Shown here: one piece after another, positions 17,199 to 23,874 of the stretch
How positions within the stretch are numbered: the stretch's first letter is position 1
How the letters are laid out: the number at the start of each line of letters is the position of its first letter
DNA from: Candidatus Zhuqueibacterota bacterium
GTDB taxonomy: Bacteria > Zhuqueibacterota > Zhuqueibacteria > Oceanimicrobiales > Oceanimicrobiaceae
DNA length: 64,000 nt
Assembly: GCA_029262055.1 (NCBI GenBank)
Contig: JAJDAD010000014.1
Span: 58,166 to 122,165, forward strand
Reading direction: 5' to 3'
Translations under genes and position numbers: made by a program
The notes under the pieces: model-generated
The model's input: only the letters and a program-made list of their open reading frames with translations
The model's database searches: none
What the model was told of the DNA's origin: nothing

Positions 17199-18992
17199 CT
17201 AAGGAAGGATGATAGTGCTCTTGGTTACTTGCACTCCGTGAACGTTCAGCCGGTAGAAATATACGCCCGGGGTCAGGTCAACAGGAAGGAACGTAGCGGT
17301 ATGCCGACCCCGGCTGAAGGTCCGCTCCAGCACCACCGAGAGGGTTTGCCCCAGAATATTCACAAGCTTGATCTCTACGAAAGCAGTTTCGTTCACAACA
17401 AAGGGAATGCTCAGAACATTTCCGGAGCTCACTGCGTAGGGGTTAGGATAGCTCTGCTGCAGCTGAAAGCTTGTTGCTAATGGGGGCTTGTCTACGCCTG
17501 TTGGCGTTGCGGGATTTTCAAACAGAACCAGTTTGTCATCCAGTTCATCAATCCCCGTCATGTCCAAATCTCCATCGAGGTCGCGATCGTGCAGGACTGC
17601 GCAAGACCCTGCCCCGGTAGTCAAGTGTGTACGAGGATTGGTGAAACGACCGGTACCGTCATTTTCATAGATCGTCCAGTTTGCCGAGCTGAAGTTACTG
17701 GTGACGACATCCAGGTCACCATCGCCATCCAGATCCCCAACATCGATGGCCAAAGGGAAGGCTCCAACATCGTAGGTCTCGGCATTTCGCAAGCCACCCA
17801 TGCCGTCGCCCCGAAACAGAGCGAACTGATTTTGGATCGCATTGGCTGATACAACATCTGCGTGGCCATCGCCGTCAAGGTCACCGACGGCCAGCATCCA
17901 GGAATCTCCGCCGGCACTTACTTTTGTGCTCGCGTTTAGATTGCCGCTGCCATCCCCTAGAAGTAGAAGGATGTCACCCATATCTCCGGCGCCGGTAAAG
18001 CCGGCATTGAAGCTGCCGACCGCGACATCCATTATGCCGTCCTCGTTAAAGTCGGCGCTGGCACACGCGGTCTCCCGTGCGGTGCCCAACTCTTGATTAA
18101 TGCTTGCGGCAAAGGTGCCGTCACCGTTGTTGAGTAATTTTGAGAAATTATTTCCAGCGCGGTTGGCTGTCACAATGTCTGGGGCTCCGTCGCAGTTCAA
18201 ATCCAAAATTGCCAGGCCGCGTGTGCCACCCGCAACACGATAGGTTGTTGAAGCACCTAGATCAGCGGAGCCGGTACCGAAAAACACGCTTACGGACCCG
18301 CCGTCAATGTTGCCGCAAGCAAAATCGAGTAACCCATCACCATTAAAATCGGCACCCTCGTTCGTACTTGGTTTCGAATTGGGAGGCAGGGCATTGACTG
18401 TGAAGGTCGAGTAGCCACCGGCGCCGCTGTTCATGAACACCCGGACGTCATGAGATTCCTCATTGGGGACGGTGAAATCATGAAATCCGTCGCCATCCAG
18501 GTCTCCGGCATAGGCACCGTAGGTTCGGACTCGACCTTCACCCGGCCGTCGAACACTGATGACTTGCATTTCTAGTAAGTCGAGCTCTGCGGCTGCGCTA
18601 CTAGTCCAGAAGTTCCACGCAAAGCCGTTCAGCAGAATGCGTCCGCCTGTGCTCCTGATGTCGTGAGTGAGGGAAACTGTTATCCACTCACCGGCAGAAA
18701 AGGACTTTGCCGGAGTGAATCGGATGCTGCGGTCCTGGTTTTCGAATGTGAAAGACCCGGGACAAACGCCGGCCCAGCGTCCGAAAACCTGGAATGTGCG
18801 ATTCGTGACACTCTGCCGGTCGATGGCATCATTGAAACTGATGGCAATCTCCAGGTTGTTTCTGGCGACCATCGCTTGCGCCGCAGGGTGGGTGTCGGTA
18901 ACTTGTAGCAGCCCTTGCGTATGAACTCGACTGACAAAGAGGAGGAGAAAAGTCAGGAAAAAACGTATAGAATTCAGGCTGAAGGAATTCAA
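17199..18992 (-). CDS. Secreted VCBS/FG-GAP repeat protein with T9SS-type sorting domain
   Basis: This 597-residue protein has a signal peptide (about 1-25), an SbsA-like Ig domain (30-135), then seven or so FG-GAP/VCBS blades containing D-x-D-G-D-G calcium motifs (D-L-D-G-D-G-F-H-D-F and similar, 165-500). The C-terminal domain of about 85 residues includes Q-Q-S-Y-P-N-P-Y and L-T-P-G-V-Y-F-Y-R-L, the Por secretion-system sorting signature. It is likely exported and surface-attached as a beta-propeller. The start is TTG with GAGGAAG upstream. It lies 75 bases after the E1 gene and could be read from that promoter. Confidence 0.9.
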   Translation of the reverse strand: MNSFSLNSIRFFLTFLLLFVSRVHTQGLLQVTDTHPAAQAMVARNNLEIAISFNDAIDRQSVTNRTFQVFGRWAGVCPGSFTFENQDRSIRFTPAKSFSAGEWITVSLTHDIRSTGGRILLNGFAWNFWTSSAAAELDLLEMQVISVRRPGEGRVRTYGAYAGDLDGDGFHDFTVPNEESHDVRVFMNSGAGGYSTFTVNALPPNSKPSTNEGADFNGDGLLDFACGNIDGGSVSVFFGTGSADLGASTTYRVAGGTRGLAILDLNCDGAPDIVTANRAGNNFSKLLNNGDGTFAASINQELGTARETACASADFNEDGIMDVAVGSFNAGFTGAGDMGDILLLLGDGSGNLNASTKVSAGGDSWMLAVGDLDGDGHADVVSANAIQNQFALFRGDGMGGLRNAETYDVGAFPLAIDVGDLDGDGDLDVVTSNFSSANWTIYENDGTGRFTNPRTHLTTGAGSCAVLHDRDLDGDLDMTGIDELDDKLVLFENPATPTGVDKPPLATSFQLQQSYPNPYAVSSGNVLSIPFVVNETAFVEIKLVNILGQTLSVVLERTFSRGRHTATFLPVDLTPGVYFYRLNVHGVQVTKSTIILP

Positions 18993-19066
18993 TTACTTCC
19001 TCAAGATGATGGGGGATGTTTAAGGTACAGAAGACGCAAGCCACTTATTCCGGGATGAAGCGGCGA

Positions 19067-21607
19067 TCAATATTGGGTAAGTAACTTGGCTGTTTCGATG
19101 ATCTGTTCAGTTGAGATTAGAAAAGTCTTTTCCAGCGGAGGGCTGTACGGCACCGGTGTGTCCAGGGCTCCCAGGACTCTCACGGGTGCGTCGAGATATT
19201 CGAACGCTTCTTCACTTATGATAGCAGCGATTGACTGACCGATGCCGCCGGTCTTGCTATCTTCCTGCACAATGAGCACGCGGTTGGTTCGCTTCACACT
19301 CCACAGGATGGCCTCTTTGTCAAGCGGCTGCAGCGAGCGCAGATCCAACACCCGGGCGGACACATGGTGCCGGGAAGCCAGTTCCCCGGCAGCGGCCAAG
19401 CAGCGGTGAACATAGGCACCATAGGTGATGATGGTCAGGTCGCTGCCGTCCCTTTTGATATGTGCTTTACCGAAAGGTATGGTAAAATCGGCAACGGCGT
19501 CCGGCAAAGTCTGTTTTATCGATGCGTCCCGGTACAGGGCGATGTGTTCGTAAAACAGAACCGGGTTGTCATCCCGGATCGCTGATTTCAGCAGTCCCTT
19601 TGCTTCCCGTGGCGTCGCCGGACAGACGATTTTCAGACCGGGAACGCGGTAAAACCACGGCTCGGTGTTTTGTGAGTGGTACGGGCCTGCGTGCCGCAAG
19701 CCGCCCCAGGGCAGCCTGATGGTGACCGGCACAGGCTGATGCCAGCGTGCATAAATCTTGGCGGTGTTGTTGACAAGCTGGTTGAATCCGTTTGCGACAA
19801 AATCATTGAATTGAATTTCAGCAACCGGCCGCTTGCCGAGAAGAGCTGCGCCGGTGGCGGCGCCGATGATAGCTGACTCCGCGAGTGGTGTGTTGATAAG
19901 CCGGTCGGCAAATGTCTCGAGGAGTGGTTTGAGAATCACGAAGGCGTTGCCGTAGTTGCCGCCGACATCCTCGCCCAGAACGAAGACATTTTCGTCTCTC
20001 TGCATTTCCTCACTTAAGGCTTCTACGATGGCCTGCCAGAAGGTGTCTCCGCCCGGCTCCGGCGCAAAGCCGAAGTCTTCGGTCGTGTTCCACACACGGA
20101 TCAACGGAAAGGCTCTAGTTCGTCCTGCCAGTGGCTCGCTGTGCTCCGGGTGTTCGCCGTCGGTGACTGCAGGGCCGTTGACTGCGGCATCCGGCCACGG
20201 CGCCGCAACGACTTGTGCAGCAGCCGACTCCATCTCTGCGACGACTTCGCCGACTAGTTTCTCATATTGTTTTTCAGAGAGAACCCCTTCGCTGAGCAAC
20301 TGCCGGCGATAGACCTCGATCGGGTCTTTCTCACGCCAAAACTCGTATTTGTCCCGGTCAATGTATCCGTTCTTGTTGACGGAAGGGTAGGTCAGGAACT
20401 GCTCCGGCTCTGCACCAAAATAAAGCATGTCATCATGGTGCGCATGGCCACACATTCTAAATGAAACAAGTTCGACCAGACTTGGCCCAGCACCACGCCG
20501 GCAGGCGTCCGCAGCCTGGGTCACTGCTGAAAAAACAGCCTCGGGGTCAGTGCCGTCGACCGTGATCGAAGGTATGCCGTAGCCAATTCCCTTCCGGGCC
20601 AGGCTGGTGCAGGCGAATTGTTCGCAGGTCGGCGTCGACAGTGCCGTTTGGTTGTTCTCGACGATAAAAACTATTGGCGATTTCCGCACGGCCGCAAAGT
20701 TGATTGCTTCATGCCATTCGCCGGACGAGGTTGCGCCCTCTCCGGTGCAGTTGATGACCACGCGCCCGCTTCCTTCCAGGGCGAGGGCCAGGCCGATGGC
20801 GTTGCCGGTACTCAGACCCAACGGAGCCGACGGCGGCAGCACACCGCAATCGAAATCACCGATGTGGAGATCTTTGCCGAAAGTAGGTTTGCTTGCCTTG
20901 CCCATTTGCGCAGCCATGACATCATACGGAGCGACGCCCATGGCCAGGGCCAGGCCCAAATCCCGAATCATGATACCGACAAAGTCACCAGCATAGTTAC
21001 CGTGCTTGCCGTTGTGGTCGACAGTGGCGGGTAGCGGTAGTGTAGGCCCGGTGCGTTTCAGGCGGATAGCCGCCGCATAAATCGCCTCCTGGCCCATCGA
21101 CCGGAAGCCCTTACCCTGGAAAAACGCTCCCGCCGGGGTCTTGATCTCGCTGCTGACAAAAAATTTCTTTAGCCTGGCATCGAGGTGCCGGGTGCGCAGC
21201 ATGCCGTGCAGGATCTCCAGTTTCTCCGACCCTGTCAAAGATTCACGCAAATCGATTCGTTCGAAGGCCGCCTCCAAATCAGCGAGTGCAGCGGTCACCA
21301 GGTCGGCCTGCGCATCGGCGTTGGTCAGCGTTGGGTAGAGTTCGAAAGGCTTGTCGCAGTTTGAGGATGACATCAGAATGTCGCGAGCTGAAGCCAGGAA
21401 TTGTTTTCGGATAGATCCTGGAGTATTGCGGGGACTATCTTTGGTCAGCCGGTCCAGCGGCGGCAACAGTGCCGACAAGGCGAGTGGACAAACTTGAGCA
21501 ATTGTTGCTAACAATTCCTGACGAAGAGCCGTGGCGGTCGCGGCATGGGCGCCCTTACCGGGTCTCCGTGTGTGCGTTTTTTTGTCCGAGTGTGTTCTGG
21601 TGGGCAT
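19067..21607 (-). CDS. 2-oxoacid dehydrogenase E1, alpha and beta subunits fused
   Basis: This thiamine-diphosphate enzyme decarboxylates a 2-oxoacid and feeds an E2 acyltransferase. The 846 residues comprise an extra N-terminal region (1-125), an E1-alpha domain (about 130-480, with the cofactor motif G-E-G at 289 to N-N at 318) and an E1-beta domain (about 520-846, V-L-G-E-D-V-G-G-N-Y-G, and P-L-A-E-S-A-I-I-G). Such fusions occur in FCB bacteria for branched-chain or pyruvate substrates. No E2 or E3 gene is near. The substrate is undetermined; a branched-chain or broad 2-oxoacid is most likely. A strong promoter lies 27 bases upstream. Confidence 0.9.
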   Translation of the reverse strand: MPTRTHSDKKTHTRRPGKGAHAATATALRQELLATIAQVCPLALSALLPPLDRLTKDSPRNTPGSIRKQFLASARDILMSSSNCDKPFELYPTLTNADAQADLVTAALADLEAAFERIDLRESLTGSEKLEILHGMLRTRHLDARLKKFFVSSEIKTPAGAFFQGKGFRSMGQEAIYAAAIRLKRTGPTLPLPATVDHNGKHGNYAGDFVGIMIRDLGLALAMGVAPYDVMAAQMGKASKPTFGKDLHIGDFDCGVLPPSAPLGLSTGNAIGLALALEGSGRVVINCTGEGATSSGEWHEAINFAAVRKSPIVFIVENNQTALSTPTCEQFACTSLARKGIGYGIPSITVDGTDPEAVFSAVTQAADACRRGAGPSLVELVSFRMCGHAHHDDMLYFGAEPEQFLTYPSVNKNGYIDRDKYEFWREKDPIEVYRRQLLSEGVLSEKQYEKLVGEVVAEMESAAAQVVAAPWPDAAVNGPAVTDGEHPEHSEPLAGRTRAFPLIRVWNTTEDFGFAPEPGGDTFWQAIVEALSEEMQRDENVFVLGEDVGGNYGNAFVILKPLLETFADRLINTPLAESAIIGAATGAALLGKRPVAEIQFNDFVANGFNQLVNNTAKIYARWHQPVPVTIRLPWGGLRHAGPYHSQNTEPWFYRVPGLKIVCPATPREAKGLLKSAIRDDNPVLFYEHIALYRDASIKQTLPDAVADFTIPFGKAHIKRDGSDLTIITYGAYVHRCLAAAGELASRHHVSARVLDLRSLQPLDKEAILWSVKRTNRVLIVQEDSKTGGIGQSIAAIISEEAFEYLDAPVRVLGALDTPVPYSPPLEKTFLISTEQIIETAKLLTQY

Positions 21608-21633
21608 GTCGATACGTTTCTTCTAAATTAAGG

Positions 21634-21664
21634 CAAAGATAGAAAGCGTCATGCAGATAAGCAA
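21634..21664 (-). promoter_or_regulatory. Promoter of the fused E1 gene (TTG-N20-TATCTTTG)
   Basis: On the minus strand, TTG, 20 bases, TATCTTTG, an exact TAnnTTTG box, with a leader of about 20 bases before the ATG at 21607. Confidence 0.6.
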
Positions 21665-21708
21665 GCGTAAATACGCCACCTGCAGCGGAGTGCTTCACAG
21701 ATCTTAGC

Positions 21709-21740
21709 TTGACAGTGAGAAGTTAAGTTTCTATCTTTTG
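21709..21740 (+). promoter_or_regulatory. Promoter reading toward the PP2C phosphatase (TTG-N20-TATCTTTTG)
   Basis: TTG, 20 bases, TATCTTTTG on the plus strand. It mirrors the minus-strand promoter 45 bases away and would produce a leader of about 230 bases carrying the hairpin at 21836-21897. Confidence 0.5.
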
Positions 21741-21835
21741 CCGCCGCAGCTTGCAGTCTGGGGGCAACACCCACTAACCTGGACAATTCATGCAGCGCGC
21801 AGTGAGCCCAAGTGTAGGATCCCGTCATTCAGGAG

Positions 21836-21897
21836 GAATCTTTTTCGAACAGGGCTGGCAGCACTCAGCAGGCACGGGTCTAACCCGAAAAAGATTC
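21836..21897 (+). repeat. 12-base inverted repeat in the PP2C leader
   Basis: GAATCTTTTTCG at 21836-21847 and its exact complement CGAAAAAGATTC at 21886-21897, separated by 38 bases. As RNA it would form a long stem with a GC-rich inner loop. No U-tract follows, so it is not an ordinary terminator. It may be a leader structure or the ends of a small mobile remnant. Confidence 0.5.
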
Positions 21898-21976
21898 TCT
21901 GCGAATGCCGCGGAAGCAACTTGTGAATAGTGCAGGCAAATAGATTGCTCACTAATCATATATTACGGGAAGAGTC

Positions 21977-23287
21977 ATGACCTTTTTCGACTCGGATAAG
22001 GATGAGCAACTTGCAGGTCTGAAACAAGAGAACGAACGTCTACGACAGTCCGTTGCGGAATTGTCAACTTTGAATGAATTGACCAGCGTCATTACCTCAA
22101 CGATGGCACTGGACAAAATAATGGCCAAAGTTGTCTCCGGTTCTGTCAAGGCGGTCAAGGCCGAGCAGGGCACGATCCACCTGGTGGACAAAGACGCTGA
22201 GGCGGTGGACCCTTTCAAAACATATATCCGAAAAGCAGACGAGACGACGCCGAAGGAGAGACTGCGGCTGGACGCTGAATTGTCCGGCTGGATGCTCAGA
22301 AAGCGCGAACCGCTCCTGATCAATGATTTTGAAAACAACGAGTATTTCATTAACCGCCAGGCCGGGGGTCTGCATATCAAGACCCTTTTGAGTGTTCCTC
22401 TGGTTTGCAAGGGTGAACTCATCGGCGTGCTGAATCTCTTTAACAAGAAGGAGGACCAGGGCTTTACCTCTGATGACCAGAGGATGCTAACCATCATCGG
22501 TTCGCAGTCGGCCCAGGTTATTGAGAACGCCAGACTGTATGAGCAGGAAAAACATCTGCTCGAGATCGAGAAGGATCTCGAAATGGCGCACGTCATTCAG
22601 CAAAGATTGCTGCCAAAAGGCAGCCCCGACATAAGAGGCTTTGATATCGCAGGCGCCAGTCACCCTGCAAAGGATGTTGGTGGTGATTATTTCGATTTCA
22701 TCCAGCTCGATCGGGATCGCTGGTTTATTACTCTGGGTGATGTGTCGGGCAAGGGGGTGTCAGCCTCGCTTTTGATGAGCCACCTGCAGGCAACCATCTG
22801 GAACCAGGCAATGAGTAATGACAGCGTTGTTGCAGCGATTTCCAAAGCAAATAACGTGCTGCACCGCAATACTCCCAGCAATAAATTTGTGACGCTTTTT
22901 GGCGGAATTCTGGATTCGTCCACCGGTGCCTATGACTATGTTAATGCAGGCCATAACTTCCCATTTCATTTGAAAATCGATGGTACGATGGAAGCGCTCC
23001 GAGAGGGTGGACTGGTGCTGGGCATGATGCCCGACATGGTGTACGAGGCTGGGAGTACAACGATTGCACCAGGGGAGATGGTGGTCATTTATTCAGATGG
23101 CGTGACCGAGGCGGAAGACCCGCAGGAAGAGATGTTCGGCGATGGCAGGCTGCAAGAGCTTTTGAGCAGCAGTCGCGACAAAAGCGCTGAGGAACTGGTG
23201 TCTACCATTTACCAAAATGTGAAGGCTTTTGAGGCAAATACCGAGCAGGACGACGACATCACCGTGGTCGTGGTCAAGGCGGTCTAG
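21977..23287 (+). CDS. GAF-domain PP2C/SpoIIE-type serine phosphatase
   Basis: This RsbU-like phosphatase would dephosphorylate anti-sigma-factor antagonists. The 436 residues contain a short coiled coil (8-35), a GAF sensor domain (about 40-185), a linker helix, and a SpoIIE/PP2C catalytic domain (about 200-436). Metal-binding acidic motifs are G-G-D-Y-F-D (near 235), G-D-V-S-G-K-G (near 255), Y-S-D-G-V-T-E-A (about 372) and D-D-D-I-T (near 427). No partner STAS or anti-sigma gene is in the window. The cytochrome c gene begins three bases after its stop, so the two form an operon. Confidence 0.93.
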   Translation: MTFFDSDKDEQLAGLKQENERLRQSVAELSTLNELTSVITSTMALDKIMAKVVSGSVKAVKAEQGTIHLVDKDAEAVDPFKTYIRKADETTPKERLRLDAELSGWMLRKREPLLINDFENNEYFINRQAGGLHIKTLLSVPLVCKGELIGVLNLFNKKEDQGFTSDDQRMLTIIGSQSAQVIENARLYEQEKHLLEIEKDLEMAHVIQQRLLPKGSPDIRGFDIAGASHPAKDVGGDYFDFIQLDRDRWFITLGDVSGKGVSASLLMSHLQATIWNQAMSNDSVVAAISKANNVLHRNTPSNKFVTLFGGILDSSTGAYDYVNAGHNFPFHLKIDGTMEALREGGLVLGMMPDMVYEAGSTTIAPGEMVVIYSDGVTEAEDPQEEMFGDGRLQELLSSSRDKSAEELVSTIYQNVKAFEANTEQDDDITVVVVKAV

Positions 23288-23290
23288 TTC

Positions 23291-23650
23291 GTGCGATACT
23301 CATCCATCGCCGGGCTTGGCCTAACGTGCATTCTCTTCGCCTGCGGCAGCACTCCTCCTGCCGACATCACGGATCCGGGCCAATTGATTTTCTTGGGATA
23401 TTCAAACAAGGAGGTAAACTGTGCCCGCTGTCACGGGCAAAACGGCGAAGGAACAGATGAGGGGCCTGACATTCGTCAGTCGTTTCGCAAATTTGATGAA
23501 GCTGCTTTGAGTACAATCATCCTGAATGGAAAAGGACTGGGACCTGATGCGATGCCACCGTTCGCGGACAAGTTAGAACCAAAGAGCATAGAGCAGGTCG
23601 TTGTCTTCCTCAAAACAATGTTAGGCACCGGCCCTGTCGTCGATGATTAG
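23291..23650 (+). CDS. Small c-type cytochrome lipoprotein
   Basis: This 119-residue protein starts with GTG. A lipobox-like L-F-A-C-G at residues 15-19 predicts a lipid-anchored periplasmic protein. One heme-binding C-A-R-C-H motif lies near residue 45, and an M-P-P-F sequence near 90 could supply the axial methionine. This is the cytochrome c class I layout (cytochrome_CBB3 type). It is directly downstream of the PP2C gene, an unusual pairing, and its electron partner is unknown. Confidence 0.88.
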   Translation: MRYSSIAGLGLTCILFACGSTPPADITDPGQLIFLGYSNKEVNCARCHGQNGEGTDEGPDIRQSFRKFDEAALSTIILNGKGLGPDAMPPFADKLEPKSIEQVVVFLKTMLGTGPVVDD

Positions 23651-23662
23651 GCAAAAGGAGAT

Positions 23663-23693
23663 AAAAAAAGCGGTCGCGCACTAGCGCGACCGC
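23663..23693 (-). terminator. Rho-independent terminator, minus strand
   Basis: Perfect 10-base stem GCGGTCGCGC / GCGCGACCGC with a four-base loop, followed on the minus strand by TTTTTTTAT. It ends the transcript of the Ser/Thr kinase and the 22-residue ORF. It may also limit read-through of the convergent cytochrome gene. Confidence 0.85.
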
Positions 23694-23774
23694 CAGATCC
23701 GACTGGTCCACCGATGGCCAAACACCAGGTTGACAGCAGCTCTCAGATGCGGGTGCTTGGGCCAGGGTCCCTGG

Positions 23775-23843
23775 TTAGTCGTCCGCGCTGGGTGGATCCT
23801 TTGGTTCAGCCGTGCTGCTAGGTGGGTCTTTTGGTTCTGCCAT
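23775..23843 (-). CDS. 22-residue repeat peptide downstream of the Ser/Thr kinase
   Basis: A minus-strand ORF of 22 codons has a strong ribosome site (AGGGAGGT, five bases before the ATG). The product is acidic and proline-rich and contains two copies of the octapeptide AEPKDPPS (the first copy has an extra Ser-Thr before the second), ending S-A-D-D. It starts 31 bases after the kinase stop, and the terminator at 23663-23693 follows it, so it is in the kinase transcript. No family is known to me. The Ser and Thr residues in the repeats could be kinase substrates, which is speculation. Confidence 0.45.
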   Translation of the reverse strand: MAEPKDPPSSTAEPKDPPSADD

Positions 23844-23874
23844 AGTATACCTCCCTGAGGTTTGGATTAATGGG

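Larger units (their letters stand above)
21608..21976. promoter_or_regulatory. Divergent intergenic region between E1 and PP2C genes
   Basis: This 369-base gap contains a nearly symmetric pair of outward promoters (21634-21664 minus, 21709-21740 plus). Their boxes read GGCAAAGATAGAAA and, inverted, TTTCTATCTTTTGCC. A 12-base perfect inverted repeat at 21836-21897 follows. No coding sequence was recognised. Confidence 0.5.
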
